Positions 36,383 to 43,819 of a DNA stretch of 64,000 nt are shown here, one piece after another. Below the pieces are notes generated by a model, which worked only from the letters and a program-made list of their open reading frames with translations, did not search any database and was not told the DNA's origin. A program made the position numbers and the translations under genes. How positions within the stretch are numbered: the stretch's first letter is position 1; every line of letters begins with the position of its first letter. Source of the stretch: Burkholderia stabilis (GTDB lineage Bacteria; Pseudomonadota; Gammaproteobacteria; Burkholderiales; Burkholderiaceae); the NCBI RefSeq assembly GCF_001742165.1, contig NZ_CP016443.1, positions 248,001-312,000 of the forward strand, in the 5' to 3' direction.

Positions 36383-36805
36383 ATGCAGGCAGGATTCGCG
36401 TTTCTGGCCGGGCTGCTGTTCGGCGTCGGCCTCATCGTGTCGGGCATGGCCAATCCGCAGAAGGTGCTCGGTTTTCTCGACCTGGCGGGCCGCTGGGACC
36501 CGTCGCTCGCGTTCGTGATGGCCGGCGCGACGGGCGTCGCCGTGTTCGCGTTCGCATGGGCGAAGCGCCGCACGCGGTCGTGGCTCGGCTTGCCGATGCA
36601 GTTGCCGGCCTTGCGCGCGATCACCGTGCGCCTCGTCGCCGGAAGTGCCGTGTTCGGCATCGGCTGGGGGCTGGCCGGGTTCTGCCCGGGGCCCGCGATC
36701 GTGTCGATCGGCCTCGGGTCGGCCAAGGGAATCGTGTTCGTCGTCGCGATGCTGGTCGGGATGGCTGCGTTCGAGTGGATCGAACGTCGCAAGGGCGCGG
36801 GGTGA
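36383..36805 (+). CDS. YeeE/YedE (DUF395) sulfur transporter subunit, second
   Basis: A 140-aa, four-TM protein, the partner half of the split channel. Family marks are GLIVSGMANPQKVLGFLD at the N-terminus and GWGLAGFCPGPAI with the conserved Cys. It begins one base after the preceding stop. No rhodanese or persulfide dioxygenase follows, unlike the full operons of Xylella and Agrobacterium. Confidence 0.85.
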   Translation: MQAGFAFLAGLLFGVGLIVSGMANPQKVLGFLDLAGRWDPSLAFVMAGATGVAVFAFAWAKRRTRSWLGLPMQLPALRAITVRLVAGSAVFGIGWGLAGFCPGPAIVSIGLGSAKGIVFVVAMLVGMAAFEWIERRKGAG

Positions 36806-36942
36806 CGAGGCCGTTGTTGCGGGCCGGGCCGGCTGCAGGGGGCGAGCGGGTCGATCGACATGAGCACGGCTGGATCGGATCGCCCACCGCTGGATGATGC
36901 GATAGCGCCCCGACGCTTCACGCGGCGCGGCGAGTCGCGATG

Positions 36943-37293
36943 TCAGGAGTGCTCGCGCACGTGATGGCCGCCGCGCACCCGCCCGGACAGCCGGCGCAGA
37001 ATTGCTCGCCACGCCGCGAACATGCCGGGACGGCCGGCAGGCGCCACGATCGTCGTGCTGACCGCGCCGGGGCCATCGGCCGACAGCGCCGCGTGACCGG
37101 CCGTCTCGAGCATCAGGCATTCGCCTTCGTCGAGCACGCGGCGGACGTACCGCGGCGCGTCGGGCAGCCAGTCGAGCCCGCCATGACGCAGTGTGACCGC
37201 GAGCGCGCCGTCCAGCACGATCACCTGGCTGCCCTTGTCGAACCACGCAAAGTGGCTTTGCCCGGCGTCGAGCCGGATGTGTTGCGTGCGCAT
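36943..37293 (-). CDS. DUF2917 protein
   Basis: A 116-aa cytoplasmic protein (QHIRLDAGQSHFAWFDKGSQVIVLDGALAVTLR; ECLMLETAGHAAL) with a predicted small beta-barrel, cupin-like look. Function unknown. It is divergent from a MocR-type regulator whose likely operator repeats sit between them, an arrangement I recall as common in Burkholderia. Confidence 0.7.
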   Translation of the reverse strand: MRTQHIRLDAGQSHFAWFDKGSQVIVLDGALAVTLRHGGLDWLPDAPRYVRRVLDEGECLMLETAGHAALSADGPGAVSTTIVAPAGRPGMFAAWRAILRRLSGRVRGGHHVREHS

Positions 37294-37377
37294 GGCGATT
37301 CCTTTTCCCGGTTGCGCGGCCTCGCGACGGCGAGGCGACAGCGTGCAATCAGGTTAGGGAACCCGGGGCGGGCACGA

Positions 37378-37456
37378 CAGATTCAGGGGATGGGAATCTG
37401 TTGCGGTGCAGGCGACGATTTTGCGTCGCTGTATCGGCAGGTTTTCCCCGAATCTG
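37378..37456. promoter_or_regulatory. three GAATCTG half-sites, probable MocR operator
   Basis: CAGATTC at 37378-37384 and GAATCTG at 37394-37400 form a 7-9-7 inverted repeat, and a second GAATCTG lies at 37450-37456, 56 bases downstream in direct orientation. MocR/PdxR regulators use such mixed direct and inverted repeats. The sites are 32-195 bases before the MocR start and within the DUF2917 promoter. Confidence 0.6.
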
Positions 37457-37487
37457 TATCTGGCGGGCCTTCTGCTGCGCGGGCACG

Positions 37488-38977
37488 ATGGCCCGCATGA
37501 CACCTCTCACCGACGCATCCCGCTCGCCGTTGCCGATGAACGGCGAACCGCTTTACGAGCGGCTCGCCGAGCATTACCGCCGCATCATCGCGGCCGGCAC
37601 GCTGTCGCCCGGCGACCGGATGCCGTCGGTGCGTGCGTTCATGGCGCAGCACGGCGTGAGCCTGTCGACCGCGATCCAGGCGTTCCGGCGGCTCGAGGAT
37701 ACGGGCTGGTGCGAGGCGAAGCCGCGCTCGGGCTACTTCGTGCGGCGCCGCGCGTCGGCCGCGCTCGAAACGCTGCCGGAGAGCGACGGGCCGCCGCTGA
37801 GCGTCGAGCCGCCGTTCGCGGGCCTGCACGAACGCGTGTCGCGCGTGATTGACCGCGCGAACGCGGCGACCGATGCGTTGAACCTCGGCGGCGCCTCCGC
37901 GCTGGCCGCGCTGTATCCGACCGAGCGCCTGCAGGCGCTGGCGATCCGGCTGCTGCGCCGCAAGCCGACGCTGCTGACCGATGCGGGGCCCGTCGGCGGC
38001 TCGCCCGAATTCCGGCAGACGATGGCCAAGCGCGCGCTGTCGTACGGCGTAACGGTATCGCCGGACGACGTGATGTCGACGAGCGGCGGTGTCGACGCGG
38101 TGAATCTCGCACTGCGTGCGGTCGCGCGCCCCGGCGACACGATCGCGATCGAATCGCCGGCTTTCTTCGGCCTGATCCAGTTGCTCGAAAGCCTCGGCCT
38201 GCGCGCGCTCGAAATCCCGGCCAGCCCGACGACCGGCCTGTCGATCGAGGCGCTCGAAGTGGCGCTGACCGCGTACCCGGACATTCGCGCCGTGGTGGTC
38301 GTGCCGAACCTGCAGAACCCGCTCGGCTGCGTGATGCCCGACGAGCGCAAGGCCGCGCTGGTCGCGCTGTGCGCGCGCCACGGCGTGGCCGTGATCGAGG
38401 ACGAGCCGTATCGCGAGCTCGTCGAGGCGCCGCAGACGGTAAAGCCGGTCAAGGCTTGGGACCGCGACGGCACGGTGATCTATTGCCCGTCGTTCAACAA
38501 GGTGCTGGCCCCGGGATGCGGCTCGGCTGGATGAGCGCGGGGCGTTGGCATGCGCGCGTGAAGATGCTGAAGTTCGCGCACAGCCGGCACAACGCAGCGT
38601 TGCTGCAGGCCGTGGCGGCGGAATTCGTCGGCTCGGGCGCATTCGACCGCCATCTGCACCGGTTCCGCGAACAGTTGCGTGTGCAGCGCGACGTGACGAT
38701 CGACGCGATCGCGCGCCATTTCCCGGCCGGCACCCGGATGAACCAGCCGCCGGGCGGGATGCTGCTGTGGATCGCCTTGCCGGACGGCGTGCGCTCCGAT
38801 GCGCTGTTCGACGCGGCGCTGGCGCACGGGGTAAAGATCGCACCCGGCTCGATTTTCTCGAATTCCGACCGCTTCGACGGCTATATCCGGCTCGCCTGCA
38901 CGCGTGTGTCCGATGCGGCGCACGAGGCGGCTTTCGAAACGCTCGGCCGCCTCGTCCGCGAGGCAGCCGCCGCATAA
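37488..38977 (+). pseudogene. MocR-type GntR/aminotransferase regulator with a 1-base frameshift
   Basis: The first frame encodes a GntR winged helix (about 15-85: EPLYERLAEHYRRIIAAGTLSPGDRMPS) and most of a fold-type-I aminotransferase domain up to the PLP-lysine motif SFNKVLAPG. There the frame breaks: continued reading gives CGSAG and a TGA at about 38532, while the +1 relative frame resumes with LGWMSAGRWHARVKML and runs to 38977. One base is missing in the CCCCGGG run at 38509-38515. Restored length would be about 496 aa, normal for MocR. The gene is either newly dead or a base-call error. Confidence 0.82.
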
Positions 38978-39061
38978 GCGCGGCTGTAGCCGCCGCAGCG
39001 CTCGCGCATGCGTGACCGGCTTGGCCGGCTGCGCCACTGCGGCCGCGATGCCGCCGCCATT

Positions 39062-39337
39062 TCAGCGGCTGGCCGAGTGCGTGGCGAGGTGCTGGCGGAT
39101 CAACGACAGGTAACGATCGCCGACCGAGAAATCACGTGAGGCGCGCGGCCGTTCGGCCTGGCGCAGCGTGGCCGGCGCGCTCATGCCCAGATACCGGCAG
39201 ACGGCCGACGGAAACGGCTTGCGTGTATGCCCGAGCTGGCGCGCCGCGCGCTCGACGCGGGCATCGCCCGCTTGGGTACGCAGCCACGCCAGCACTTGGC
39301 GATCGGTGTCGTTGACGATACGGACCAGATGTTCCAT
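39062..39337 (-). CDS. small hypothetical protein under a LexA box
   Basis: A 91-aa basic protein (MEHLVRIVNDTDRQVLAWLR ...) of no family I recognise, without signal peptide or TM segment. GTGAGG is a fair ribosome binding site 8 bases before the ATG. Upstream, 12 bases from the start codon, is a perfect CTGT-N8-ACAG LexA site followed by a near-perfect second one, so the gene should be induced by DNA damage. It lies downstream of the cytochrome peroxidase gene on the same strand but with its own control region. Confidence 0.6.
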   Translation of the reverse strand: MEHLVRIVNDTDRQVLAWLRTQAGDARVERAARQLGHTRKPFPSAVCRYLGMSAPATLRQAERPRASRDFSVGDRYLSLIRQHLATHSASR

Positions 39338-39348
39338 CGCGCGCCTCA

Positions 39349-39382
39349 CTGTTCATAAATACAGTACTGTAAATATAACCAG
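39349..39382 (-). promoter_or_regulatory. tandem LexA (SOS) boxes
   Basis: CTGT-N8-ACAG at 39349-39364 is a perfect match to the proteobacterial LexA consensus with an AT-rich core. CTGT-N8-CCAG at 39367-39382 differs by one base. Centres are 18 bases apart. They sit directly before the small gene at 39337. Confidence 0.7.
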
Positions 39383-39434
39383 TGTTTGCAGCGACCGCAA
39401 GCGGGTGCGCATGCGGCTGGCCGTTCGGCCAGGG

Positions 39435-40835
39435 TCAGCGCGCCGCTGCGGTCGTTCGGCGGTCCGGCGATCCGGTGGCGCGGGCGGTCGCGGGCACGGC
39501 GATGCCCGTATAGCGCGCGTCGGTCAGCGTGCCGAGAAACGCGACGATATCGTCGATTTCCGTTTCGGACAGCGCGGGCGGCGTGCCGGGCCGGCGGTTC
39601 ATCGGCGTCGAGTTGACGTTGATGTTGCCGCGATAGGCGGCCGGCACGTCGTCGAAGGTCTTCGCGCCGTGATACCAGAAGCCGGGATCGGTCGAGCGTG
39701 TGTTGTAGAACGCAACCGCGTCGCGCAGCGTCGTGAACACGCCGTTGTGCATGAACGTCTGCTTGACCGCGACGTTGCGCAGCCCCGGCGTGCGCAGGTA
39801 GCCGCACCACTGGGTCGGCTCCGGCCAGCGCAGCCGCCGCGCGGTGTCGCACAGCCCGTTGTCGAAATGGCGCGGATCGCGGTTCGCCGGCAGCGCGCGG
39901 TTGCGCGGCACGGCGATCGCGTCATAGCCGAAATCGGTGAAGAGCGAGCGCTCCGGGCGGCTCGACGTTTCCGACAGCGTATGGCAGCTCATGCAGTTGC
40001 CCTTGTCCGGATTCCGGAACAGCGCGAGGCCGCGCATCTCGGCCGGCGCGAGCGGCTTGCGCGTGCGCAGGAACGCGTCGAAGCGCGACGTGAAGGGCGC
40101 CATCTCGTCGCTTTGCAGATAGGCCTCGATGGCCGAACCCAGCGCGCGCACCAGTTGCTCGGGATCGCGCCGCACCGGCGCGCCGAAGCGCGCGGCGAGA
40201 TCGGGCGCGAGTTCGGTCGCATTGACCTTGCGCAGCAGCGCGGCCGGCGACCGGTTGTTCATCTCGTTCGGATCGAACAGCGGCCCGCGGATCTGCTCGG
40301 CGAGCGTATCCGCGCGACCGTCGCTGAACAGCCCGCCGAACGGCGAAGGCGCGGGCGCGTCGTCGTCCTGGTAGAAGTGGCGGCGCGGCACGTAGCGTAC
40401 ATAGAGCAGCGACGGCGCATTGCGCTGGCTGAAGCGCCCGTGCCGGCTGCCTTCCGGCACGCCGGGGCCCGCGAGCGATGCCGCCGACAGCGTCGGCGCG
40501 AACGCGCGCCCCGCATCGTGGCAGCCCGCGCACGACATGCCGCGCGGCTCGGACAGCCGCGGGTCGAAGAAGATCCGGCGGCCGAGCGCGACGAGCGTCG
40601 GGTCGGGCGCGAAGCGCGCGGTGGCCGCGTCGATCTTGCCCGTTACCTGCGGCGTGCCGTTGCCGATCGTGCCGACGACGCGCGACGGCGGCGCGCCGGG
40701 AAGCAGGACCGTCTCGAGCGGCGCGGCGTGGGCCGCGAACGCCAGGCCGGCGAGCACGGCCGCGGCAAGCGCGTGCAGCGTTTGCCGGCCGCGCACGAGG
40801 CGGCCGGCACATCGAACTTCGTCACTCCTCGTCAC
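39435..40835 (-). CDS. di-haem cytochrome c peroxidase / MauG-family protein
   Basis: A 466-aa periplasmic di-haem protein. A basic N-terminus and hydrophobic signal segment (LHALAAAVLAGLAFAAHA) precede two haem c sites: CAGCH (about residue 97) and CMSCH (about 288). The family reduces H2O2 or, in MauG, modifies a partner protein. The GTG start overlaps the stop of the metallophosphoesterase gene (GTGA), so the two are coupled; such pairing may point to a specialised MauG-like role. Confidence 0.86.
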   Translation of the reverse strand: MTRSDEVRCAGRLVRGRQTLHALAAAVLAGLAFAAHAAPLETVLLPGAPPSRVVGTIGNGTPQVTGKIDAATARFAPDPTLVALGRRIFFDPRLSEPRGMSCAGCHDAGRAFAPTLSAASLAGPGVPEGSRHGRFSQRNAPSLLYVRYVPRRHFYQDDDAPAPSPFGGLFSDGRADTLAEQIRGPLFDPNEMNNRSPAALLRKVNATELAPDLAARFGAPVRRDPEQLVRALGSAIEAYLQSDEMAPFTSRFDAFLRTRKPLAPAEMRGLALFRNPDKGNCMSCHTLSETSSRPERSLFTDFGYDAIAVPRNRALPANRDPRHFDNGLCDTARRLRWPEPTQWCGYLRTPGLRNVAVKQTFMHNGVFTTLRDAVAFYNTRSTDPGFWYHGAKTFDDVPAAYRGNINVNSTPMNRRPGTPPALSETEIDDIVAFLGTLTDARYTGIAVPATARATGSPDRRTTAAAR

Positions 40836-42295
40836 GGCGCAATGAACCCCGTCTTGTCGCACGCGAGCGTCGTGCCCGACTGGTTGCACGACGCGAGCAG
40901 CTTGCCGGCCGCCGAATACGCATGGAACATCCAGCCCGTCGCCGGCGCTGCGTTGCGCTCCATGATCAGGAAGCCGAAGCTGTTGTTGTGCGACAGCCGC
41001 TCGATCACGGCGCCCGGCGCGGGCGTCAGGCCGGCCGGGAACGGGTCGGGCAGTGCGACATCGAGGTTGTCGCCGCCGTTGCCGGACACGATCGTCGCCG
41101 GGTGTCCGGACGAGAAATTGATCGCCTGGAAATCGTGCACGTGCCCGTGCAGCGCGACGTGCACGCCGGGCGGGTAGTACGCCTGTGCGTTGAGGCTCGA
41201 CATCACCGACTGCAGCGCGAGGTTGCCCGGCGCGGGCGTGCTGCCGGCGATCGGCGCGAACGCGAGGATCGGATGATGGTTCGTGAAGATCGTCGTCGTC
41301 ATGCCGGCCTTCGACGCGAGCGATGCCACCGTCTGGAACTGCTTCTGGTAGACGCGGAATTGCGCGTCGGTCGTCTTGAGCGGATTGCGGCCGACCTTCG
41401 CGGTGTCGAACACGATCACCTGCGAGCCGCCGCCGAGCGACACCGCATACGGTTCCGAGTAGTTCGCGTCGTTGTCGTTGGCCGGATCGTCGCACGAGCG
41501 CGCGGCCGAATACGGGCGCGGGTCGAGGAAGCGGAACCAGCCCTGGCCCGCGCGCGCGCATTCCTCGTGGTTGCCGCGCACGACGACCCACGGCGCCTTC
41601 GCGAGCAACGGTGCGGCCGGGCGGAACAGGTCGGCCTGCCACGTATCCCAGCCATAGCCCCATGGGCTGTCCTTGCAGCCTGCGATGTCGGGCGGGCATG
41701 CGTTCTCGCGATAGTGATAGTCGCCGACGTGCAGCACCAGGTCGGGCGACAGCTTCGCGACGCTCGCCGCGATCGTATCGAACGGCCAGACCGTCGCGTC
41801 GTTGCACGCCTGCCATGCGTTGTCGGCCTTCTTCATCCGGCAGCCCGTGTCGGCAATGATCGCGATGCGCTGCGGCTGCGCTTTCGGCAGCGGCAGCGTG
41901 CGGCCCGCGACGCTCGCCGACTGCGCGTCGGCCGGCAGCGTCGCCTCGCAGACGGATACCGGGAAGCTCGACGGCTTCGAATCGGACGGATCGCTGGCGG
42001 TCGGCCGCTGGGCCGCGGTCGCGGTGCCCGCGCGCAGCGTCATGCGCGACAGCTTGCCGTTGACGGTCAGTTGCGGGCACAGCGGATCGCTGGCCGACGC
42101 GGGGTTGTAGTTCGTGATGACGCGCGCGATCGCCTGGTTCGCATCGCCGATCTCGACCCATGCGGCCTGGACGTTGACCGACGCACTGGCCGGATCGGCC
42201 GGCGTATCGATGTGATTCGAGCACGCGGACAACGCGGCGAGGGCAACAAGCGGGGCGCAGCGCGCGAGCAGTGCGCGCGGGAGGAGTCGTCGCAT
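40832..42295 (-). CDS. calcineurin-like metallophosphoesterase lipoprotein
   Basis: A 487-aa protein with a signal peptide and lipobox (LAALSACS), so it is anchored in the envelope. The two-metal phosphoesterase motifs occur in order: DTGC, GDYHYREN, RGNHEECARAG, TNHHPIL and LHGHVHDF. The family hydrolyses phosphomono- or diesters; substrate unknown. The 120 residues before the catalytic domain are family-specific. A Pho-box-like repeat lies upstream at 42337-42354. Confidence 0.87.
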   Translation of the reverse strand: MRRLLPRALLARCAPLVALAALSACSNHIDTPADPASASVNVQAAWVEIGDANQAIARVITNYNPASASDPLCPQLTVNGKLSRMTLRAGTATAAQRPTASDPSDSKPSSFPVSVCEATLPADAQSASVAGRTLPLPKAQPQRIAIIADTGCRMKKADNAWQACNDATVWPFDTIAASVAKLSPDLVLHVGDYHYRENACPPDIAGCKDSPWGYGWDTWQADLFRPAAPLLAKAPWVVVRGNHEECARAGQGWFRFLDPRPYSAARSCDDPANDNDANYSEPYAVSLGGGSQVIVFDTAKVGRNPLKTTDAQFRVYQKQFQTVASLASKAGMTTTIFTNHHPILAFAPIAGSTPAPGNLALQSVMSSLNAQAYYPPGVHVALHGHVHDFQAINFSSGHPATIVSGNGGDNLDVALPDPFPAGLTPAPGAVIERLSHNNSFGFLIMERNAAPATGWMFHAYSAAGKLLASCNQSGTTLACDKTGFIAP

Positions 42296-42336
42296 GGGAG
42301 GCACCGTAGGAAAGTCGTCAACGATACGCAGCGTGA

Positions 42337-42354
42337 ATGTAAGAAATGTGAAAA
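42337..42354 (-). promoter_or_regulatory. possible Pho box upstream of the metallophosphoesterase gene
   Basis: On the minus strand TTTTCAC-ATTT-CTTACAT matches the Pho-box layout of two 7-base CTGTCAT-like repeats with a 4-base AT spacer at 10 of 14 positions. It is 42 bases before the start at 42295. Single-site evidence only. Confidence 0.35.
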
Positions 42355-42413
42355 AAACGGCGCATCCGAATACGGGCGGGCGTCGGACAGGGCGGCGGAT
42401 CGCGGCCGGGGTC

Positions 42414-42444
42414 TTGACTTCAAGCCGGCTTGAAGAAGCACAGT
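42414..42444 (+). promoter_or_regulatory. MerR-type promoter of the methyltransferase gene
   Basis: TTGACT (42414-42419), a 19-base spacer and CACAGT (42439-42444). The spacer region holds a perfect 18-bp palindrome, CTTCAAGCCGGCTTGAAG (42418-42435), sharing TTGAC-TTCAAG and CTTGAAG with the site at 13020-13039. It is 38 bases before the gene start at 42482. Confidence 0.6.
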
Positions 42445-42481
42445 CCGGTTCATGACCCATGAAGCAGAAAGGAAATCGACG

Positions 42482-43330
42482 ATGGAAACCAAACGTCCGA
42501 ACGACGCACAGTCTGCGCTGTGGAACGGCCCGTCGGGGCGCGCGTGGGTCGATGCGCAGGTGTCGCTCGACCGGATGTTCACGCCATTCGAAACGCTGCT
42601 CGCGGACGCGGCGGCCGCGTCATCCGCGCGCAGCGTGCTCGATGTCGGCTGCGGCACGGGCGCGGTCACGCTCGCGATCGCGCGGCGGCTCGGCGCGAAC
42701 GCGCAATGCACGGGCATCGATATCTCGTCCTGGATGATCGATGCGGCGCAGGCGCGCGCCGAACGCAGCGGCGTTCACGCCAGCTTCGTGTGCGCGGACG
42801 TGCAGACGCATGCGTTCGCGCCCGCGAGCGTCGACTTGATCGTGTCGCGTCTGGGCGTGATGTTCTTCGACGATCCGGTCGGGGCCTTTACGAATCTGCG
42901 TCACGCGGCGCGGCCGAATGCGCAGATGCGGTTCGTCGCGTGGCGCGGTATGGACGACAACCCGTTCATGACGACGGCCGAGCGGGCCGCCGCACCGTTG
43001 CTGCCGAACCTGCCCGCGCGTCGGCCCGGCGCGCCGGGGCAGTTCGCATTCGGCGACCGGCAGCGGATTGCATCGGTGCTGTCGGACAGCGGCTGGGCCG
43101 ACATCGCGATCGAGCCGGTCGATCGGGCGTGCGTATTGCCCGAGCCCGCGCTGGACGACTACATCGCGCGGCTGGGGCCGGTCGGGCTTGCGCTGCTGGA
43201 GACGGACGACGCGACGAAGCGGCGCGTGGTCGACACGGTGCGCGCCGCGTTCGAGCGTTACGTGCATGGCGCGGAGGTGCGTTTCGACGCGGCGTGCTGG
43301 CTCGTGACGGCGCGTGCGCCGTCCGCGTAA
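42482..43330 (+). CDS. class-I SAM-dependent methyltransferase
   Basis: A 282-aa UbiE/methyltransferase-type enzyme. The SAM-binding motif I is VLDVGCGTGAVTLA (about 55-68), with acidic motif II GIDISSWMI and motif IV VDLIVSRLGVMFF. AGGA precedes the ATG. The substrate is not evident; small-molecule O- or N-methylation is likely. It stands alone behind a MerR-type promoter, which suggests induction by a redox-active or toxic compound. Confidence 0.86.
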   Translation: METKRPNDAQSALWNGPSGRAWVDAQVSLDRMFTPFETLLADAAAASSARSVLDVGCGTGAVTLAIARRLGANAQCTGIDISSWMIDAAQARAERSGVHASFVCADVQTHAFAPASVDLIVSRLGVMFFDDPVGAFTNLRHAARPNAQMRFVAWRGMDDNPFMTTAERAAAPLLPNLPARRPGAPGQFAFGDRQRIASVLSDSGWADIAIEPVDRACVLPEPALDDYIARLGPVGLALLETDDATKRRVVDTVRAAFERYVHGAEVRFDAACWLVTARAPSA

Positions 43331-43434
43331 CGCGTTGCGATAAAAGGCGGATCAGGAAAGGGCCGCCTGCCGGCCGTGCGCGCCGCCGTTCGCGCACGAT
43401 TCGACAGGGCCGCGTGATGAAGGGAAGGTGCGTG

Positions 43435-43746
43435 TCAGCGTTTGCGCACGCGCAGCATCAGCCACGCGCAACCCGCCGCAACGAACGCCAGGCCGAGCAG
43501 GACGGCTTCGACGCCGAGCGCGAAACCGGGCGGCATCTCCCCGCTGTCCGGCACGGGCGACAGGTTGCCGCCCATCGCGATGGCGCCGCCGGCCAGCAGC
43601 ACCATGCAGACGATCCAGTAGACCTTGCCGCGCCGTGCCGCGGCACGGATTCGCCACAGCGCGATGCCGGCGCCGCCGAGGTAAAGCACGGCGAGCGTGC
43701 CGAGCGCGATGAAGTCGGCGGTGCGATCGTGCAGGAGCCCGTTCAT
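43435..43746 (-). CDS. small three-TM membrane protein
   Basis: A 103-aa hydrophobic protein with TM segments at about 13-32, 43-62 and 75-97 and a basic C-terminus (LMLRVRKR). No family recognised. It lies 73 bases downstream of betT on the same strand and may be cotranscribed with it. Confidence 0.6.
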   Translation of the reverse strand: MNGLLHDRTADFIALGTLAVLYLGGAGIALWRIRAAARRGKVYWIVCMVLLAGGAIAMGGNLSPVPDSGEMPPGFALGVEAVLLGLAFVAAGCAWLMLRVRKR

Positions 43747-43819
43747 CGTGCGGCTCCGTGTGCGGCGCCGTCCCGCGCGGCAAACCGGCGCGGCGCAGGC
43801 GCGGCTGCGGCGTGCGCGT

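Noticed and set aside
42418..42435. The 18-bp palindrome as a transcription terminator
   Set aside because: Only a 2-base or no loop is possible, there is no T tract, and it lies in the spacer of a good MerR-type promoter.
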